From the NCBI GenBank assembly GCA_964019165.1, contig OZ025277.1, positions 12,531,534-12,595,533 on the forward strand: a DNA stretch of 64,000 bases. Direction: 5' to 3'. Of this stretch, positions 1 through 12,510 are shown one piece after another (the stretch's first letter is position 1; each line of letters begins with the position of its first letter). A program made the position numbers and the translations under genes. The stretch is from Mastigias papua. Taxonomy: Eukaryota; Cnidaria; Scyphozoa; Rhizostomeae; Mastigiidae. The notes under the pieces are model-generated. The model did no database searches and was not told the DNA's origin. It worked only from the letters and a program-made list of their open reading frames with translations.

Positions 1-89
1 CTTTCTTATGCATGGATACAACCTATATAAGCTCTTTACTGACAGATGGGTTTGGTTTAGATTTGCATCATCAATTACTGGTAAGTATT

Positions 90-385
90 CATAGTTGATC
101 ACAGTGATTTATGGTGATTGTGTCAATTATTGTGATTTTTGTTGGTAGTGTCGATTACGGTGATTTATGGTGATTTTGTCGATTATAGTGATTTGTGGTG
201 ATTTTTTCCAATCCGGTAATTTATGGTGACTTTGGTCGATTACATTGATTTAGGGTGATTTTTTCGATTACAGTGATTTATGGTGATTTTGTTGATGACA
301 CTGATTTATGGTGATTTTGTCTATCACAGTGATTTATGGTGATTTTGTCCATTACGCAGATTTATGGTGATTTTATCAATTGGCT
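90..385. repeat. About 28-bp degenerate minisatellite
   Basis: The words GTGATTTATGGTGATTTTG and variants recur about ten times. The best-preserved units (about 280-385) are spaced 28 bp apart; the left part is more degenerate. There is no coding potential in phase with the repeat. Confidence 0.85.
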
Positions 386-524
386 GTAGTGATATTGTAA
401 TCAATATTCCTATACGAGTATGGTCTTTATTGTTTTTGGGATCTCAATGTAAATAGTTGCAAGTTTATTTGCCTTTAAATAAAACGCTTTTGTGTGTTCA
501 TATCGACATATGTGAATGACCAGT

Positions 525-705
525 TCACCCTATTTACACTGTGAATTCACCTAATCCACGAAATTTACACTGTGATCCCCACTTCACCCTGTTTAGACTG
601 TGAGCCCATTCCGACCACTCTACCATATTTATAGTGTGAAATCTCCTACTTCACCCTAATTAGACAGTGATTGCTCCTAACCCACCCTATTTGACTATGA
701 GTTCC
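525..705. repeat. Degenerate tandem repeat, about 40 bp
   Basis: About five diverged copies of a unit with TTCACCCTATTTACACTGTGA (in variant forms) follow one another. Spacing varies roughly between 36 and 45 bp, so this is an old, decayed array. Confidence 0.6.
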
Positions 706-1874
706 GCTTGCATTTGATTGGTACATGAAAGGAGTGGCAGCGTTATTCAAATCATGTGCTATATCGTTACATACAACGCTTCTGTGACATTGAGGGGCAC
801 ATGATGCCGGGTTAACTATCGGCAGCCGGATCTAAGTAAATGAATTATAGTTTTTGTCTTTATTATCCTTTCCTGGTTTCTTGAAACCTTAGAACCCTTG
901 ATGGACCTAGCATTTCCTTTACTACTTTCACTCTGATTCTTATTGTTGTCTTTTCCCAGAAACGTTTTGATCAGACTGCTTCTTAAGTCCCTACAGCCCT
1001 TAGCTGTTATTGCAGGCACTTTCATCGCCTTCCATAGCTATCAATTTTCTTCTTTCAACGCCTCATGCTCTTCTATCTTACATTTGTTTTTCTTTATCAA
1101 CATGTAATATTTTCTTAGTCACCTTTTTGCTATTACCATGCCAGGCCCCCTATCCTCAGTCTTCCAATCGCTGTGTATGACGATAGCCGATAGGAACTTA
1201 CATTGTTCTGTTTACATAGGACCGGTTGGTTTTTGTTAGTACTATTTTCCTGATATCTCAATTTGCACCACTGTTAATATATTATCATTCACGCTGTAGC
1301 CATAGAGGGCACCGTTCGAACAAACTGCTGCTATTAGGAGGGCGCGGTCTGTCTACATTTAAAAGAAATCACTAGTTTCTCGGCAGTAGTAATTTGCAAC
1401 TAAACTTAGCACAGATGACGATAGATTTTAACGTACTGTATACAGCATATTTCAAATGATTCCACAACGACCTTCAGTCAGAAGATAAGCATACAACATA
1501 TGCATAAACAAATGAAGACGATTACTCCCTGGGGGTCTTACAGCAAAAAATATTCCACTGGGAGAACATGTGTGAATTTTTGTAAGTAACGGCTTATATT
1601 TATAGCAACAATGGGAAGTATCTGGGAATACCAAGCAACTTTGCTATTTCCAAATATAATCCCTTTCTTGTTATAATTTTGCTCTAAGACCCTTAGTAAC
1701 TGGCCACTTGTCTTCTGTTTCAAATTTAGAGGAAATTGGTTTAATACCCAGTTTCGTGATAAAGAATACTTGACTGACCAGTGCCTGTTGGGTTCCCCAT
1801 CTTGCGTGCACTTTTTGTTAATTTTGTTTCGTAACCAAGCGGTTGTATTTCTGATAGATTCGTGCCAACCCTTA

Positions 1875-1942
1875 TGAATACTTGTGATTTTGTATGAATT
1901 CTTGTGATTTTGTATGAATTCGTGTGAGTTTTGCATGAAGTT
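1875..1942. repeat. 20-bp minisatellite, about 3 copies
   Basis: Units of the form GTATGAATTCTTGTGATTTT are repeated about three times with small changes. Confidence 0.75.
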
Positions 1943-2647
1943 GTGATCTCGTGTGTCTTTGTTGCATTGAATCAAAAATCGGTATCATTACTGGTCACTT
2001 CCTTTCATTTTTAATGAATACGGTAGATTTTGACAATGGTCACGAGTAGTACAGGTAATAGCCAATTGCCTAATAGACGCTGTTACGCAAGGAGGACGCA
2101 ACGTTTTTGACGCCGTCTTTTTACCAGACGATTGTTAATAATGTGAACAGAATTCAGTGCAATGAGTTGGTTTTCGAATAATGATTTACGTAAGACTTTG
2201 CCGAACTTTACCGACTTGCATTGGCAGAAAATTTCGTGGAATGTTCCCAGATACCCACCTTGCAAACAGGCCTGTAGCGAGGGGGGGAGCTGGGGGCATC
2301 ATTCCTCCTTTGAAAATCACTTCGTAGGAATCACTTGCCTGTTATCTGCGAATCCTATGGTTGCAACGTGTCGGTAGCTTGTGCGATTTTCATATGTATC
2401 CTAAATATGCATTTAGCATGCTTTCGGTAATATTAGAAGCTTATTGAAAACTGTCAGCTGTGCCATCAGAAACATCACCCCAGCCTTGGATGCCACACCC
2501 ATGTCGTCGGCAAATTTTTATTTCACACCCCCTTCAGGCATCAGCTTAACGCGGCCCTGCGTGCAAAGTGCGAGGCACCGCATAGTTCTGCTAATTAAGA
2601 TGATCAGAATAGCAGGTTTAGATTCATGACTTCGGTCCATTTCAATA

Positions 2648-2760
2648 CCGTAAATTCTCGAAAAGCCCCTCTCGAGTAAGCTCCCGTGCTAGAACTTCAA
2701 ATTGTTAATAACCCCCTCCTCAAATAAGCCCCCGCTTGAGAGGATGATGAAGACTTTGGT
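2648..2760 (+). mobile_element. Partial copy of the GCCCC-rich inverted-repeat element
   Basis: This begins with CCGTAAATTCTCG and carries AAGCCCCC-type blocks plus GCTAGAACTTCAAATTGTT and GATGATGAAGACT. It matches the left half of the fuller element at 7,948-8,269 in the same order. The right terminal inverted repeat is not seen, so this is a truncated copy. Confidence 0.6.
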
Positions 2761-2892
2761 GTAAATTGGTGCTTACATTTTGACTGGGAGTAAGGAGTTT
2801 TGACAATGAGTTTTTTTAATTAGCATGTGTGAAATAGTTTTTGACCATCATTCCTTACGACAACCCTTGGGGATACTTCATGGTAATGCCAG

Positions 2893-3357
2893 AATGAACA
2901 TTTTGGTAAAGACAGCAGGATTCGGGAGAAGAAAGGAACGTTCACCACCATTTCCTGTAGTATCAAACTACGGGAGGTAGTAAGCACAACTTCGGAGAGT
3001 CACTGGACGTGGCCTTCGACAAAATTACTATAAGGCATGGCGAAAGTTTATCGTAGCAGAATGTGATCTTGGAAATTTGTCCTCGTGACGTCGCTTTTGG
3101 ACTCGAAACTCATAAAAATCTCTCTTACTTATTCACATTGAATAATATTTTACGCTGCCGACTATGAAGTTTAAATAGTTTTTGTATGAAACATATTGCT
3201 TTAATTTGATTTTAAATTGATTAAGTTAGAGCCATCAGAGCTTATGTTTCCTTTCACTTTTTAGTTGAAGCGAAATATAAACGATTTTGATGTCAGCTGG
3301 GCTGTTGGCGCGGCTTTGGATCTGTACGAAAAAGCCAGAAAGATGTCTCGCAGTTAA
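2893..3357 (+). CDS. Putative two terminal exons of an unrecognised gene
   Basis: The stronger piece is 3265-3357. It has a good acceptor (CTTTCACTTTTTAG) and then 30 codons and a TAA, including DFDVSWAVGAALDLYEKARK, a composition that looks coding. A possible preceding exon is 2893-2976 (28 codons, ending CGGGAG before GTAGT). It is phase-compatible and gives a charged peptide containing KDSRIREKKGTFTT. Its acceptor is weak. I could not find earlier exons, and I do not recognise the family. The last exon is more credible than the first. The whole could also be chance open frame between repeats. Confidence 0.25.
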
Positions 3358-4001
3358 TCCGTAATTTCTACGTATAATTTGTACGAGATCTCTTTATTGC
3401 AGATAGCCGCTAACAGTTATTGAGCTTAGTTTAAATATATAATGAGAATTAACCATGAATAATTTTAGGTAGATTTCCAGTCTGGTGTGATTCGTATTGT
3501 CACTTGCAAAATAACGCCTAGCAGTATCAGAAACTTCTCCCTCGGCGCGGCGCCAAGTTGACTACCCAGCACCATCCTCTGAGCCTCTTATGGTGGAATA
3601 CAATTGGTACATGACGCTATGTTTTCTATAGATTATGTGTTGTGACTAATCTTCTGTCCTGAAGGATGCTGGCTTGGCATGTGGCTTCGCCAGGGAACTG
3701 CTTAGTATATTTTTGTTGGTGGGTCGGGGTCGAAGACAGTGGCGCAGTAGCGGGGGGCCAGGCTTGTAACAAATCAGTCGGGAACTTGAGACTATCACTA
3801 CTTTGTCAGAATGTTTTGTACTACAAGTGCCATTGCTACCTCTGCTCGGAAAATTGCCGGGATTATGGTCTTTGTTGGAAAATTGTTGGAAGTTTTCCCC
3901 CGTAGCCCCCCAGAAACTACTTTCCACTGTGCCCCTGGTCCCCGGACAATAATGCACTTGCCAGTTGTGATTTCCTCTAAGCTATGAATCTAGTATGCTT
4001 A

Positions 4002-4183
4002 AGGGTACATTCACCCGTTACGTAACGCCAAATTTACCTTTTTTGACACCCTCCCTCCCTCCCTCCCTCCCCCTCTCGTAACGCTCTGTAGCATAGCCCT
4101 ACATATGAATTAAACAACAGTGTAACAAATCAAGGTACCCTCCCTCCCCGTTAGAGGCGTTGTGTGACGGGTGAATGATCCCT
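4002..4183. mobile_element. Short MITE-like element with terminal inverted repeats
   Basis: The left end reads AGGGTACATTCACCCGTTAC. The right end, reverse-complemented, reads TAGGGATCATTCACCCGTCA, and the match continues into AACGCC. The interior is C-rich with a CCCT microsatellite. There is no coding capacity, as expected for a non-autonomous DNA transposon. Confidence 0.6.
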
Positions 4184-5680
4184 AACGTAGTTGACAGATG
4201 TTCGTAATATTTTACTGGAGGCAAGACATGACTTTTTAACTTGTAAGAGCTGAAATGATGACCTCCCTTCGTGTCGGTCGGAATAGACACCTGTCAGGCA
4301 TGAGAAAAGTTCAGATGTTCTTGGCAAGACAGGCGATTGTTGTCGGAAATGTTTTGGCTGCCTTATAGAACTTTGTTTCTAAGACCAGCTTTTTAATTAT
4401 TCTTCTTGCAATCTAGCTTGCATTTGATGTCCATCTGTCTTTCCTCTCTTGTTATGTATTTTATTATTCAAAGACTTGTAGTAGTAATGAAGCAATTAAA
4501 ATAAATATCTTTAATATTTTAACAAGTTGTACTATTGCTACTGTTTTGTTTCATGATATTTTGCAAGATTCAAAATTTACTGACTTTATATCAACCTTAT
4601 GTGACCAAATGTTTAGAATTACTAAGACTCTCATTCTTTGAGTCTCTTTGACGAAGCCTCTTTTTTTATGACTTCATTTTGACATCTGTAAGCTATCCAT
4701 GTCACCAGTGAACCATTTCATGCTGTACCTATTGGATGCCCCTCTATGGTTCTGTCCCCTCCCTAGGTGTCCCTGCATTCTGCAGCTGCGACTTGTGGTC
4801 ATGTGTATCCCTCTTTGAAGACCATATTTGCATTGTCCGTTGCAAGTTGCTAGAAGACTGCGAGAATAACGGTTCGTATTCAACCAATTTAGTAACTGTG
4901 CAGCCACGACAAACTGTTTGAAAAAGCCTCTTCTCAAAGCGTACTGAAACTGTACTTCAATTGTAATTTGACTTCTTGGCCAAATGTTACTAGGGACAGT
5001 AACAGTGGGTAAATCAGGACGAGCCATAGAAGAAAGGAAGAAGTTTACGAATAGCAAGCAAATTTTTGGCAATGAAATTTCGAAGCAAATTAATCTTAGA
5101 GGAGTTAATTTATATGCCTGTGTGAAAGGTGCGATCAGAGAAGCTGTTTTTCTAGGACACGGTAATATTCTTGACCTAGAAACTTGGCGCTGAGTTCTTA
5201 TGTATGCTTTGTCAATGAAAACGTTGATCTTGCTAATCTCGTAGACAGAAATCGAGTAGCTTTGCAAAGCTGTGATAATAGCAAAGGTAATCGTCGTTCT
5301 TGAAGAGACCGACTCTAGCGGACTAGCTTTAGAAAGTGATTCAGTTTTGCAGTTAGGCTAATCGACTATTACTGATACAATCGTTTGCGAGGTCATGGAG
5401 ACATTCGAGACTTGAAAATTGGACGTTATTGAATGCAGTCCAATGTGGAGAAAGGTGATAAAGATATTATAGTTTGCTTTATGAATATCCATTTTCTAAA
5501 TTTGAAAGGCAATCAAATAGGTTTGTTGAACTCGCTTTCAATGTATTATCTAGTCCGTGTCAAGAGTGTAATGACAGAGCAATGGTTCAGTTTGGTCTGT
5601 ATAATTAACTTGCCTATGTCAATCACTTTTGATTGCTCAGGCAGGGTAACTCCTTAAATATAATGGTTAATCTATGTTGT

Positions 5681-5790
5681 GAGTGAGTGAGTGAGTGAGT
5701 GAGTGAGTGAGTGAGTGAGTGAGTGAGTGAGTGAGTGAGTGTGAGTGAGTGAGTGTGAGTGAGTGAGTGAGTGTGCTTGAGTGAGTGTGC
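5681..5790. repeat. (GAGT)n microsatellite
   Basis: A long GAGT tetranucleotide run becomes GAGTGT-rich and then GT-rich towards its 3' end. Confidence 0.95.
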
Positions 5791-7529
5791 TTGAGTGTGT
5801 GTATGCTTTTGAGTGTATGTGAAGTGTGTGTCTGGTGTGGCATGATGTGGTATGGTATCGTGTGGTATGACGTGTGTGTACTTATGTGATCAGTAAACCA
5901 ATGCTATAGTTGCTATTATTATCAAATGCCTTTGATATTTTTGTTATATTTGAAGAGGCTTCGATGGTACATTTGCCGACTTTTATAAAATCAGTTTCCC
6001 GTATATCCATATTGTACTTTGCAATATAGTCGCACAATGTGCCAACTAACCTAATCTTTTACCAAGTACCAACTAATCTTTTTCAATGGGGAATTTCTCC
6101 ACTGGCTCCCCTAAATACTATCACTGGTCTAAGTGATTTACATATAAATATCTTGCTCGAAAAGAAGATGTAGCTAGAGAATCAACACTATTTATGCGCT
6201 CAAAATCAACTTCTAATATGTGGATATTTTACATAACGAATCATCAGTTGTTGTTCCATTTCAATGAAGTTATGAACTGCCATTGCCTTGGTACCTCAGT
6301 ACCCTCACGTTGGTCCCAAATTCTGCGGCATCTCGCATCGTTTCTGTGTGCATGCCCTAAAGGCATCGACCTGCAAACCCTCTGGTCTTTTCGTCCGGAT
6401 TGCCTTAGTACGATGAAGTGAAAAAGTCATGATAGAACCGAGAAGTTTAGATCCTTGTGCTTTGTTTTGATGCGGTGGTGGATCTCAGACCAAGAACTCC
6501 GTATCTCATACATAGCCAATCCCAGTTCATGCCATAAAAAGATGCACAATTCCCTTTGTTTTAGAGAGAAAGATATCAAGGCTGTATGGGAGTAGGGAGT
6601 GTGAGGTGTCACCCAACTCCCTCTTTTGCTCGAGCCGTCGGTGCTTTTTCGCTTGTCGGTGACAGTTCGCATAACGATCATGGATTGTTAGTAATTAACC
6701 CTTGCCACATCCCCACTCAAAAGTCCTTCGGGACACCACTCAAAGTGGTGGGAGAGAGAGATGGTGAACATAGCCCAGGACAGTATGGCTCTATACTTTA
6801 CGTCAGCTAATTTCGTCGAGAAACGAGACCACAAAACTAAAGTATGCTTGAAACATGGTTTTTTGCGTCAATTTTGGGAGGGCCTACTTTGCGACTGCCC
6901 AGTGCCCCGGCCAACCAGTTGGACTCTGATCGTGTCTACTCGCTACTTATAATTAACCATTATATGGTCTGCGCAATAGAATTTTACAGACAATAGAACC
7001 TGTTGTAACCAACTATAAAGTTGAAACATAGGAAATAAATGCACGAACAAGTAACGAGGTAATATTTCATTGTGTTCTTTGATGTAAGCGAAATTTGGAT
7101 GCCACCTAGCGAAAGGAATCTCTGTGAAAGAGCCTCTCGCGTACATTGGCATAAATAACGGACGCCCAACATTGCGTTGTGGTCCTTTGTAGTGAATTTT
7201 ATCCCTCTTGTTCATAAGAACTCGAACAGAGCCAGCGTGAGGACACCATGTTTTTCGCTTGTTTGTCTTTGCTATCTTTGATCATTAAATATTAACGTTC
7301 AACTCTGAAGACACCATTTGGCACAATAACAAAAGAGATTAATGATTTTGTGTCCAACTCAGCAGACTAACAACCAAGTGAGCTGTATGATAAAATGCAA
7401 TATTTATGGAAATAGTATTGTCATTTAAGTTTTCCTGCCCTTGCTATCTTTTGCAGATCTTCTCTGTCCAACTACACGCCTTTTTACAAGAAATCCCTTT
7501 TCACCCAGTACTGAGACGTAAAAATGTAT

Positions 7530-7855
7530 TTTTACATTTTTATGATTCCGGTACTGAAACTTTCTTACAACTTTTTTAGCAAGAATATTCGAGTTTGTGT
7601 AACACTGAAGTGTTTCAAAGTCAGGCCAGCACTACACGAACACAACACTGAAATACGTAGATCACCAGAGCAAATCTATGCAAGTTAAACAGAACATATG
7701 ATGGGCTTGCTTGAAAACTGAAATTTCAAATGTATATCAACCTATCAACTTTTTCGGTCTCAAAAATCCAGCCCTGAACTTTCTTAACTTTTTGAGCAGT
7801 CGATTACTGCTTTCACATGAACCATTTTCTTATAGAGGAAACGTGTATATGTAAT
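7530..7855 (+). mobile_element. MITE-like repeat, family A copy 1
   Basis: This carries the shared blocks CTGAAACTTTCTTA, GTTTGTGTAACACT, CAGCACTACACGAACACAACACT, CAACTTTTTCGGTCTC and TGAACTTTCTTAACTTTTTGAGCAG in that order. The same blocks occur at about 33.4 and 52.0 kb (same strand) and at about 12.3 and 59.8 kb (opposite strand). It has no coding capacity. Confidence 0.65.
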
Positions 7856-7947
7856 CAATCCATGGTTCAATAGTGACAGCGTTAATTCTACTCAGCCCTT
7901 GAATGCTGTGTGAAAAGTTTCAGTGAGATGCCAAAACTGATCAGATA

Positions 7948-8269
7948 CCGTAAATCCTTGAATTAGCCCCCCCTCGAAAAACTCCTTCCTCGAATAAGCC
8001 CCCATGCTAGAACTTCAAGTTGTTTATAAGCCCCCCTCGAATAAGCCCCCACCCTAGATGATGATGAAGACTGTGATAAAAACTAATGCGTAAATTTAGA
8101 CTGTTCTTGTAACAGTATGGAGAAAACGAGCTTTGGCAATGAGCTTTTTATACGACATTTGTCAAATAATTTTATAAGCCCCCCCCCTCGAATAAGCCCT
8201 CCCCTCGAATAAGCCCCTCCCAACAAGCATCAAAAATAAGCCCCAGGGGGTTAATTCGAGGATTTACGG
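7948..8269. mobile_element. GCCCC-rich element with terminal inverted repeats
   Basis: The ends are inverted copies: CCGTAAATCCTTGAATTAGC on the left and TTAATTCGAGGATTTACGG on the right. The interior has several CGAATAAGCCCCC words flanking a GATGATGAAGACT core. A truncated relative lies at 2,648. It encodes no protein and is probably a non-autonomous DNA transposon. Confidence 0.7.
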
Positions 8270-10686
8270 TGCGTCAAAAAAATTAAATTGTTTTTGCTGC
8301 GAAACATAGAGATATCCTTCAATTCGACTCATTTCTACGTAATTGCATCGAAAATTATGTTACGATTTACTAGATCAACTCGTCATGTAGAATGCTGAAC
8401 ATTGATTTGAATATGCTAAATTGATAATTATAGATTAGTGAGAGTTCCAGTTAATTACATCCCGTCTCTGTTTGTAGCTCAGTTATAAACCGAACATAGA
8501 GAAGTCGCGTCACTTTTGTGTCTACTATCTTCTAGATAAGATACCACACATGAGCTTCACTTTTTCTCAGGTGTTTCTGGGTCTGATTATTTTCTATACC
8601 TATTGAATTGAGTTTGGGTGGATCCTCCCTCGTAGATATTGGAGGCGAGGGGCTTGGGGAGCTGCAACCCGCAATTTGCGATGCAATCAATTTCATTCGA
8701 GCTACTTCTTCGGAAAGAGCAATACTTCGTATGGAGAGTAGCTGCAACTTGATCTGGCTAAACAGCAACCTATTTGAGAAACTGTCCTCTGTCCTGACTG
8801 CTCTTCTTGTTCATTCTCGCAGACAGTTCGCAGTCTCCCTAAATTTAGGCCCTCCTTTGCCAATGTCCTTGTTCATTATGGACATCAGCATATGTTGAGA
8901 GCACCTCCGTAATTAGCTGATATATTAGCTATGCATTTATTTATCTGCGCCTACTGTAAATAATGATAAAAAATATTCCCATCTATTAATTATTACTACA
9001 GGTAATAATCGATCGACTTGATATCATTTCTATGTTATCGATCGTATTCGCAAGACTCTCATGTGCTACAGTCTGCAGAGGATTGAAATAACGACAATAA
9101 TTTCTTTATCAATGTGTCAGAATATTTGGTTTACAAGCTAACTGGGATCTCTCCTTTTATCTCTGTCTGTATCAGGAACAAAATTACTTCCTTCTTTTTA
9201 TGTTGTACTGTAGCCAAGTCATTTTACCTTGCATTAGCTACATTTTTTGAACACTCTGTTTTTTCTATGCAATTTTGGTAATACAACATTAATAACAATT
9301 AAAGAACATCTACAGCACATTACAAACGATACCACTGGACACAATATCTATGACATACCCAGTGGCTATTACATATGAGGGGACATTCACACTAAAAGCG
9401 AACTGACGAAGAAACTAGATTATAACATTGGTCCTTCAAAATCGCTGCTGCTTCATGTAGTGTCGAGTAGCGCTCTCGCAAACCTTCCTCATTAATTCCA
9501 GAGAATACTTTCCTAGTTCTTCCATGTTTTGAACTTCTTGTGAACCTATGATTACGTCATAAATTTTTGAAGATCACATTTTTCTCTATTATTAGTTCCT
9601 TATGTTTGATTCATCAATGTTTTCTCAACTTTTGTTCTCTAAGTTCTGTGTACCGGTACAGAAGTAAGCTTTGCGCTCAAATGTTCTTTAAAAATTCCAG
9701 AAACACTCAGAAATTCCATAGCAAATTCCGGCCCTTTAGTCTCAGAAAGCTTTACCTCCTTCCAGCACTCGCTATATTTTGCATATTATCTCAACGAAAC
9801 CCCGTAACAAACAGAAGTTTGTCTTAAGTTTAATTTGAAATAAAAAGAAGCTTCTTGTAATTAATTATCTCTGCCAACATAGAACGTAATCTGCACAAAT
9901 TCAATATTTACACACTCTTCCAGGCTGTATTCTTATACAATATTCAGCTACCATGCAGGGTGTTCTGCAGTCGATGCGGCAATGAGGGATGGGGAGTTAA
10001 TCTGTGATTAACAACCTTGTTTCAGTTTTGCTTGTAAGTCTAAAATCAACAAATTTTATCTTATCTCCCCCTCTTCTTACCCTTTCTCTCTCTACCGTTA
10101 TTGAAGGCTTTGCTATAGAAGTACAGGTTTTATCCCCAGCGCAACGCACTAGAAAAAGGTCAAAATTTCGCATTTTTCCGGGTACTATCTCCTTCACTAT
10201 CGAATTGTTAAAGCCTTGTGTATCTTCGAATTGGTTAGAACGGATAGGAACCTAGAGTTTATCTGCTCGTCCAGTGCAGTGCTTAAATGAGTCTTGCAAC
10301 TTGTCAAATATCAGGTGTATCTGTACTAAGGTGATTGCATTGTTTCCCCCATATTTTATGGTCATGTGTACGCACTTGTCCTCAGGGCCGTAGAAGAGAG
10401 GGCATTGGGGTAGCTGAGTCCCCTTTTACTTTTCAAAGAAGGATTGAGCTCTGTTCTATGTGAATTAGGATGATAGAATGGGCAACTTATAGAATCAGGC
10501 CACAGCTGTTTATTGTTCCACCAGGTTAACCTAAAGAAATTGTTCTTCTATGAGTTTTCGAAAGCGAGGAAAGGTGTCGTGTCGTCAATGTTTTGCTTGC
10601 TACGCCTTCACACACAGGTAGGAACCCCCCCCCCCCGCCCATCTTCCTTGTAAAAAATTTAGCTCCATGCCACTGCTTGTCCTCCG

Positions 10687-10885
10687 AGTATTTTGTCCAA
10701 GTGCTATGTCCAATTCTTATGTCCAACTGTTATGTTCATTGTTATGTCTAAACGTTGTGCCCAGTATTATGTCCAAATGTTATGTCCAGTGCTCTATGTC
10801 CAGGTGTTTTCGAATTGTTATGTCCAAGTGTTGCCTCCAGTTTTGCGTTCAGTGCTGCGTCCAGTGTTATGCCCAATAGTATGTC
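10687..10885. repeat. Degenerate ATGTCCA minisatellite
   Basis: TATGTCCAA, TATGTCCAG, TGCGTCCAG and similar words recur roughly every 15 bp. The overlapping 67-70 codon open frames on the plus strand are only translations of this repeat. Confidence 0.75.
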
Positions 10886-11564
10886 CTTCAACATAGTAAT
10901 AAGCAGGTAATCGCTTTTAGCCGTAGTTTTCGCTTAGAGAGTGTTCAGTTGTCACGTATGACAGTTTATCACGTAGGACACAGTTCATAGATTTGATGCA
11001 ATCACGAATTCAGTCTTTTCTTTCAATTGATAAATACGTTTCTACAACATAATTTCACTCGAAATACGTGCAGTTTTGCTTGTTTACGTATATGGAGCAG
11101 TCATCCTTAATGAACATGACCTATTTACGCAATCTGCTTGTAATTTTGGACATTATGCGCTCTAGTTGATATTCGGAGCTCGCTCATTTCGGCTGGCATC
11201 ATAGTTCTACGTTTTCACCACCGCCATTCTCGTATTCACCGAGCAGAAGCAAAAGAACTTTGCTTGTGCAATCAAGTTTGTGTTATATTTTCAATTTAGC
11301 GCGTTCTTATGTTAAAGCCAGCACTTTTCACTAGGATTGAGCAGATGATTTCTAACATGAAAAGCTTTAAGTTTCTTACGGTGAGCTCAGGGAAAATTCG
11401 TACCAGAACGCAATGCATTGTACTAGAACACAGCTGTGCTCCTGCATATGGACGGACTGACGTCAAACCACATATTACTCCCATTTCACTCAGTGTGAGC
11501 TTCCCTTAGCAGATCATCTTTGATTCGCCTTCTTTCTGTGGGTTAAATCCTGTCTAACGAGGCT

Positions 11565-11625
11565 GGATGATTAGACTACACGATTCCAGGACATCGGTTC
11601 AATTCATGTTGATGAATTGAAGACA
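11565..11625 (+). other. Weak tRNA-like segment (possible SINE head)
   Basis: GGATGATTAGACT resembles a decayed Pol III box A, and GGTTCAATTCA, about 35 bp later, resembles box B. No clover-leaf can be folded with confidence, so this is at most a SINE relic. Confidence 0.2.
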
Positions 11626-11906
11626 AAACCTGTTTTGAATTTAGGCTTATCTAATTTATTAAGTTGGCCAGCTTTACTAAGAGGACATAAAGGGCTTCTT
11701 GATAAGGAAGCATTGTTGGTGTTGTTTGAGAGAAAGAAGCGGCTAAAAAGTGCAACGATTATTGTCAAAATTGTATAATAAGGTGAAAATTAGGTGTACT
11801 CAACCAAATTTGCATGGTTATTCCAGTCTAGTAATGTCTCCTCCAGTGGCTTGTCTCAAAGCAAATGCACTCAGCCCGCTTGTGGATCTGAGTCCAGTTA
11901 GTGTTC

Positions 11907-12212
11907 ATAAAGCAGCACACGGGGCAATTTTTAACGCCAACAGCAAAAATTGCTGTCCTTGAAGACAAACACCGCAGTCGCTGGTGACAAACAGCATCCG
12001 TGTGCGGTAGTCAACGACAAGAGATTTTCATCGTCAGCGACAGATTTTTTATATCAAACATGCTTGATATTTCAAAATCTGTCTCTGACGACGACAAGAA
12101 TCTCTTGTCTTTGACTACCACACACGTGCAATTTTTGTCGCCAACGACTGCGGTTGTCTCCAAGCGCTACTGTTTTTGCTACTGGCGACAAAAATCGCTC
12201 CGTGTGCGGCTG
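11907..12212. mobile_element. Foldback element, near-complete palindrome
   Basis: The left half (CAGCACACGGGGCAATTTTT, then CAGTCGCTGGTGACA, GTGTGCGGTAGTCAACGACA, ATCAAACA) is mirrored by the right half, centred near 12,061 at ATATCAAACATGCTTGATAT. The outer ends CACACGGGGCAATTTTT and AAAAATCGCTCCGTGTG are inverted copies. A single strand would fold into a long hairpin. There is no protein; it is a foldback or MITE-type transposon. Confidence 0.75.
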
Positions 12213-12254
12213 ACTTAAATTACATTTTTTATACGAAAATGATCTATAGGAAGG

Positions 12255-12510
12255 TAGTACTCGTCCAGTCAAAAAGTTAAGAAAGTTCAGTACTGGATTT
12301 TTCAGTCCTACGAAAGTCGATTAGTTGATACATAATTGTACAACTTTTTATTTAATTTTCATAGATTTCCTGTGATTGCCTATATATTTCAGTGTTGTGT
12401 TTGTGTAGTGCCTGTTTGACTTTGCCGTACTTTGCAACACTGCAGTTTTACACAAACTCTAGTATTCTTGCTAACAAAATTGCTTGAAAGTTTCAATACT
12501 GGAATCGTAA
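12255..12510 (-). mobile_element. MITE-like repeat, family A copy 2 (inverted)
   Basis: The family A blocks appear as reverse complement: AAAAAGTTAAGAAAGTTCAGT, GTGTTGTGTTTGTGTAGTGCC, AACACTGCAGTTTTACACAAAC. Confidence 0.65.

Larger units (their letters stand above)
1..2892. other. Gene-poor stretch with minisatellites
   Basis: I see no supportable exon here. Open frames are short, lack splice-like borders and look like chance. The stretch holds three minisatellite tracts and a partial GCCCC-rich repeat, listed separately. The rest is AT-rich DNA without recognisable structure. Confidence 0.5.
3358..7529. other. No supportable gene; MITE and GAGT microsatellite
   Basis: Apart from the short inverted-repeat element at 4002-4183 and the (GAGT)n tract near 5.7 kb, I see only unremarkable AT-rich DNA. 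A 197-codon open frame on the minus strand (4674-5267) overlaps a 69-codon frame on the plus strand. Neither resembles a family I know. Confidence 0.45.

Noticed and set aside
4674..5267. 197-codon open frame on the minus strand, overlapping a 69-codon frame on the plus strand
   Set aside because: No domain, signal or family pattern recognised, and both strands are open at once, which is typical of chance. No convincing splice sites.
8532..8898. Overlapping open frames on both strands at 8.5-8.9 kb
   Set aside because: The minus-strand frame looks mildly coding (SEEVARMKLIASQI) but neither frame has splice borders or a known relative.
9997..10255. 66- and 83-codon frames on opposite strands
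   Set aside because: Antisense shadows of each other with no recognisable family.
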